Assembly: GCA_020248905.1 (NCBI GenBank)
Contig: JADCGR010000033.1
Location: 1-64,000, forward strand
Direction: 5' to 3'
Length of the DNA: 64,000 nucleotides
From: Curvibacter sp.
GTDB taxonomy: Bacteria > Pseudomonadota > Gammaproteobacteria > Burkholderiales > Burkholderiaceae_C
This document shows positions 61,098-64,000 of the stretch, in pieces (within the stretch, counting starts at the first letter, position 1; each line of letters begins with the position of its first letter). Both the position numbers and the translations under genes were made by a program. The notes under the pieces were generated by a model. It saw only the letters and a list, made by a program, of their open reading frames with translations, did no database searches and had not been told where the DNA came from.

Positions 61098-61213
61098 GCC
61101 CGACCTCCGTGCATGAGCCATGGCGGGTGCCGCACCACGCAGCGCTGCGCGCTGTGCCAGTTTTGGTGAAACAGACAGCTCATGCCCGACCTCCGTGCAT
61201 GAGCTGTCTGTTT
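61092..61213. repeat. 27-bp direct repeat and 16-bp inverted repeat at the ftsW-murG junction
   Basis: GCTCATGCCCGACCTCCGTG with the seven bases CATGAGC following occurs at 61092-61118 and again, identically, at 61178-61204 (86 bases apart). The second copy is also part of a perfect 16-bp inverted repeat: 61169-61184 AAACAGACAGCTCATG and 61198-61213. Both copies contain the end of ftsW and a start codon overlapping it. Confidence 0.85.
61094..61183 (-). CDS. Relay mini-ORF between ftsW and murG
   Basis: 29 codons from the ATG at 61183, which overlaps the ftsW stop, to a TGA at 61096-61094, which overlaps the murG start. It arises from the 27-bp duplication; its last seven residues LMHGGRA are those of FtsW. 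It keeps ATGA coupling from ftsW to murG across the inserted DNA. A GGAGG site precedes both starts. Whether a peptide is made or matters is unknown. Confidence 0.5.
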   Translation of the reverse strand: MSCLFHQNWHSAQRCVVRHPPWLMHGGRA

Positions 61214-62430
61214 TCGTAGTCAATCCGCAGCACGATGGCCACAGCGACCATATTCATAAGGATTGCCGAGCCGCCATAGCTCATGAAGGGCAGGGTCAGG
61301 CCCTTGGTGGGCAAGGCGCCCAGGTTCACGCCCATGTTGATGAAGGCCTGGAGGCCGATCCACACGCCCACGCCCTGGGCCACCAGGCCGGCAAAGACGC
61401 GGTCGAGTGCGATGGCCTGGCGGCCGATGTGCATGACGCGACGGGTGAGCCAAAGGAACATACCGAGTACGCACAGCACGCCCACCAGCCCGAACTCCTC
61501 GCCAATAACGGCCAGAAGGAAGTCGGTGTGCGCCTCGGGCAGCCAGTGGAGTTTCTCGACGCTGCCGCCAAGACCTACGCCGAAAATCTGGCCGCGCCCA
61601 AAGGCGATCAGCGAGTGCGAGAGCTGGTATCCCTTGCCCAGCGCGTGCTTCTCGTCCCAGGGGTCGAGGTAGGCGAAGATACGTTCGCGTCGCCATTCGC
61701 TGAGCGCGATCATGAGCACGAAGGCCACGAGCAGCACCGCAGCGATGAGGAGGAACATGCGCGCGTTGACGCCGCCCAGAAAGAGGATGCCCATGGCGAT
61801 CACGGCGATCACCATAAAGGCGCCCATGTCAGGCTCGGCCAAAAGAAGCACGCCGATGAGGGCTACCGCCGCGCCCATGGGTGCAACTGCGCGGAAGAAA
61901 TGCTCCTTCACATCCATCTTGCGCACCATGTAGTCGGCCGCGTAGAGCAACACCGCCAGCTTGGCCAGCTCCGAGGGCTGGAAGTTCGTGATCCCCAGCG
62001 AGATCCAGCGCCGCGCGCCATTCACACCCTTGCCCACGCCGGGGATGAGCACCACCACCAGCAGCACCAGCGCGGCCAGCAGCAGCCAGGGAGCGAGCTT
62101 TTCCCACTTGGCCATGGGAATCTGGAACGCGATCAGCGCCACGACGAAAGCCACCGCCAGCGAGAACAGGTGCCGCGTCAGGAAGTGCGTATGCGCGTAG
62201 CGGGAGAAGCGGGGATTGTCGGGCAAGGCAATGGACGCCGAGTACACCATCACCAGCCCCCAGGCCAGCAGCGCCAAAACGACCCACAGCAGCGCGTGAT
62301 CGAAGTCGGACAGGCGCACGGGCTGGCTGCCGCTGCGCCCGTAGCCATGCGGACCCAGGCGTACCGGCAGGGCATCGCCCGCCGGTACGCCGCCGAACCA
62401 GCCCCGCATGCGCTGCATGACCGCAATCAT
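61180..62430 (-). CDS. ftsW: Cell division glycosyltransferase FtsW
   Basis: 416 residues, SEDS family with about ten membrane helices, the septal lipid II polymerase. Markers: [73 protein letters not shown] and [15 protein letters not shown]. An N-terminal cytoplasmic tail of about 40 residues. The ATG at 62430 overlaps the murD stop. Confidence 0.96.
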   Translation of the reverse strand: MIAVMQRMRGWFGGVPAGDALPVRLGPHGYGRSGSQPVRLSDFDHALLWVVLALLAWGLVMVYSASIALPDNPRFSRYAHTHFLTRHLFSLAVAFVVALIAFQIPMAKWEKLAPWLLLAALVLLVVVLIPGVGKGVNGARRWISLGITNFQPSELAKLAVLLYAADYMVRKMDVKEHFFRAVAPMGAAVALIGVLLLAEPDMGAFMVIAVIAMGILFLGGVNARMFLLIAAVLLVAFVLMIALSEWRRERIFAYLDPWDEKHALGKGYQLSHSLIAFGRGQIFGVGLGGSVEKLHWLPEAHTDFLLAVIGEEFGLVGVLCVLGMFLWLTRRVMHIGRQAIALDRVFAGLVAQGVGVWIGLQAFINMGVNLGALPTKGLTLPFMSYGGSAILMNMVAVAIVLRIDYENRQLMHGGRA

Positions 62431-63944
62431 GCCAGCCCCCCCTGCGTCGACAGGGACTGCACGGTATCCACGAAGACCTGCGCGCGGTGCTCGTAGTCCC
62501 TGAACATGTCGAAACTCGCACACGCCGGCGACAGGAGCACGGCGTCTCCTGGCTGGGCTCGGCTTTGCGCCAGGTGCACGGCCTCGGGCAGACTGGTAGC
62601 CTCGAGTAAAGGCACGCCCGTGCCCTGAACGACGGCTCGGATGGCGGGGGCGTCGCGTCCGATCAGCAACACGGCGCGTGCGTAGCGCTGCACGGGGCCA
62701 AACAAGGGCGTGAAGTCCTGGCCCTTGCCTTCGCCGCCCAGGATCACCACCACGCGGCGGTCTGCCCCTAGGCCGTTAAGAGCAGCGGCGGTGGCCCCGA
62801 CATTGGTGCCCTTGCTGTCATCGAAGTACTCCACCTCGTCCACGATGGCGACCGGCTCTACACGGTGCGGCTCACCCCGGTATTCGCGCAGTCCGTAGAG
62901 CATGGGCGCCAGCGGACAGCCTGCGGCCTGCGCCAGGGCCAGCGCAGCCAGCGCATTGGTGGCGTTGTGGCGTCCACGGATGCGCAGCGCGTCGGCCGGC
63001 ATGAGGCGCTGGATGAACAGTTCCTCGTCTTCACCCTTTTTTCGCTTCTGTGTTTCGTCGGCCTCCTGCGCACGTACCAGCCAGGCCATGCCATTGACGA
63101 TCTCGATACCAAAGTCACCCGGACGTTGCGGCATGTCGGCGCCGAAGGTCACATGCTCGCGGTACCTCGGTTTTTGCAGCCTGGCCCGTACGGGCTCGGG
63201 CAGCAAGGCCATGACGGCCGCATCCTCGCGGTTGAGGACGATGAGCCCTTCGCTGCCGAAGATGCGCGCCTTGGCCGCGCCATAGGCCGCCATATCGCCG
63301 TGCCAGTCCAGATGGTCTTGTGTGAGATTGAGCAGCACCGACGCCGTGGGTTCGAAGCCTTTTACGCCATCGAGCTGGAAGCTCGACAGTTCCAGCACCC
63401 AGACCTCGGGCAGGTCATCGGCCTGCAGCCGCAGCGTCAATACGTCCAGCAGATTGGGGCCGATGTTGCCAGCCACGGCGACGCGCTTACCCGCCAGCTC
63501 GACGAGCTGGCCGGTCAGCGCCGTGGTCGTGGTCTTGCCATTGGTTCCCGTCACCGCGAGCACCTTGGGCACGTAAGCGCGCGCGGTCTGAAGTTCGCGC
63601 AGGGCTGCGGCAAAGAGATCCAGCTCGCCGCCCACCCACAAGCCCATGGCCTGCGCGGCCTGCCAGACCGGCGCGACCACGGCAGGCGCGAGGCCCGGGC
63701 TGCGGAAGACGGCGCGGATATCAGTTCCCTCGACCAGACCGGCCTCAAAGACACCCGCACGAAAGCTCACCTGCGGCAGCTCGGCCTTCAGCGTCGCGAT
63801 CTGGGGCGGCGACTCGCGCGTGTCCGCCACCGTCACGCGTGCGCCCTCGCGTGCACACCAGCGCGCCATGGCCAGTCCCGAAGCACCCAGCCCCAGCACC
63901 AGCACGTGCTGGCCCTGCAGACGGGACACGGGCGCCGCGTTCAT
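62427..63944 (-). CDS. murD: UDP-N-acetylmuramoyl-L-alanine--D-glutamate ligase
   Basis: 505 residues from the ATG at 63944. [32 protein letters not shown] is the N-terminal Rossmann part. [15 protein letters not shown] is the P-loop, and [19 protein letters not shown] and [19 protein letters not shown] are the C-terminal motifs. It adds D-Glu to UDP-MurNAc-L-Ala. The frame stays open to the window edge, so the true start may lie outside. About 60 residues longer than E. coli MurD, including an inserted charged segment near [14 protein letters not shown]. Confidence 0.96.
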   Translation of the reverse strand: MNAAPVSRLQGQHVLVLGLGASGLAMARWCAREGARVTVADTRESPPQIATLKAELPQVSFRAGVFEAGLVEGTDIRAVFRSPGLAPAVVAPVWQAAQAMGLWVGGELDLFAAALRELQTARAYVPKVLAVTGTNGKTTTTALTGQLVELAGKRVAVAGNIGPNLLDVLTLRLQADDLPEVWVLELSSFQLDGVKGFEPTASVLLNLTQDHLDWHGDMAAYGAAKARIFGSEGLIVLNREDAAVMALLPEPVRARLQKPRYREHVTFGADMPQRPGDFGIEIVNGMAWLVRAQEADETQKRKKGEDEELFIQRLMPADALRIRGRHNATNALAALALAQAAGCPLAPMLYGLREYRGEPHRVEPVAIVDEVEYFDDSKGTNVGATAAALNGLGADRRVVVILGGEGKGQDFTPLFGPVQRYARAVLLIGRDAPAIRAVVQGTGVPLLEATSLPEAVHLAQSRAQPGDAVLLSPACASFDMFRDYEHRAQVFVDTVQSLSTQGGLA

Positions 63945-64000
63945 CGACTCGACGCTCGCGGAAGTGTCGGCAGGCAGGGCCTCGGGCGGGGCGGCCTCCA
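63945..64000 (-). other. Right window edge: possible N-terminal extension of murD or end of mraY
   Basis: In the murD frame these bases encode an open run (EAAPPEALPADTSASVES) without a stop. In another frame a TGA overlaps the murD ATG (GATGA), as the end of an upstream gene such as mraY would. The two readings cannot be separated without sequence to the right. Confidence 0.4.

Overview
The window is high-GC chromosomal DNA of a betaproteobacterium, most likely a member of the Comamonadaceae (Acidovorax/Hydrogenophaga-like). This rests on a Porin_4-type outer-membrane porin, Coq7, a PP0621-type small protein, a lysine-rich histone H1-like protein ending in [10 protein letters not shown], the order accB-accC-prmA-DUF3426, and a division and wall (dcw) cluster ordered murD-ftsW-murG-murC-ddl-ftsQ-ftsA-ftsZ-lpxC. 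No rRNA, CRISPR array, prophage or intact insertion sequence was seen.

Region 1-17.8 kb mixes housekeeping genes with many small toxin-antitoxin-type loci. The housekeeping genes are hexR, a porin, coq7, osmC, ilvA, an enoyl-CoA hydratase, a SPINDLY/OGT-type glycosyltransferase with a methyltransferase, tRNA-Met and miaB. The small loci are a ParE/RelE-type antitoxin cut by the left edge, a nucleotidyltransferase pair, MNT/HEPN, mazEF, hicAB, phd with a frameshifted relE, and an RHH-like/ParE pair. Two of these loci have clear palindromic operators on their promoters.

Region 17.8-32 kb carries ffh, a ccsA-like gene, the pilS-pilR two-component pair, ampD and nrdA-nrdB. A convincing pair of NrdR boxes sits on the nrdA promoter, and a long RNA stem lies between nrdA and nrdB. 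A histone-like gene, a PfkB kinase, a DUF3426 protein and prmA follow. Region 32-53 kb holds accC-accB, a TlpA-like thioredoxin, mpl, DAHP synthase (aroG type), tldD, rodA, a two-component system, a Wzy/PglL-type ligase, an RNB ribonuclease, a TonB-type protein, mtgA, ruvC and a YhgE/Pip protein. Region 53-64 kb is the dcw cluster on the minus strand, with most junctions overlapping as ATGA.

The most notable finding is upstream of the DAHP synthase gene. A 23-codon leader ORF has Phe/Tyr/Trp at seven of residues 6-14, and a strong intrinsic terminator and a competing GC-rich segment follow it. This is the architecture of a ribosome-mediated attenuator sensing all three aromatic amino acids. 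Its promoter appears to make a leaderless message.

Other observations: (i) two short duplications of gene starts (accC and murG) have each created a small ORF coupled to the real start; (ii) a three-copy dispersed palindromic repeat has compensating stem changes; (iii) the C-terminal remnant of an EAL-domain gene lies between ftsZ and lpxC; (iv) a small hypothetical gene is decayed. All calls come from reading the sequence; no database search was run.
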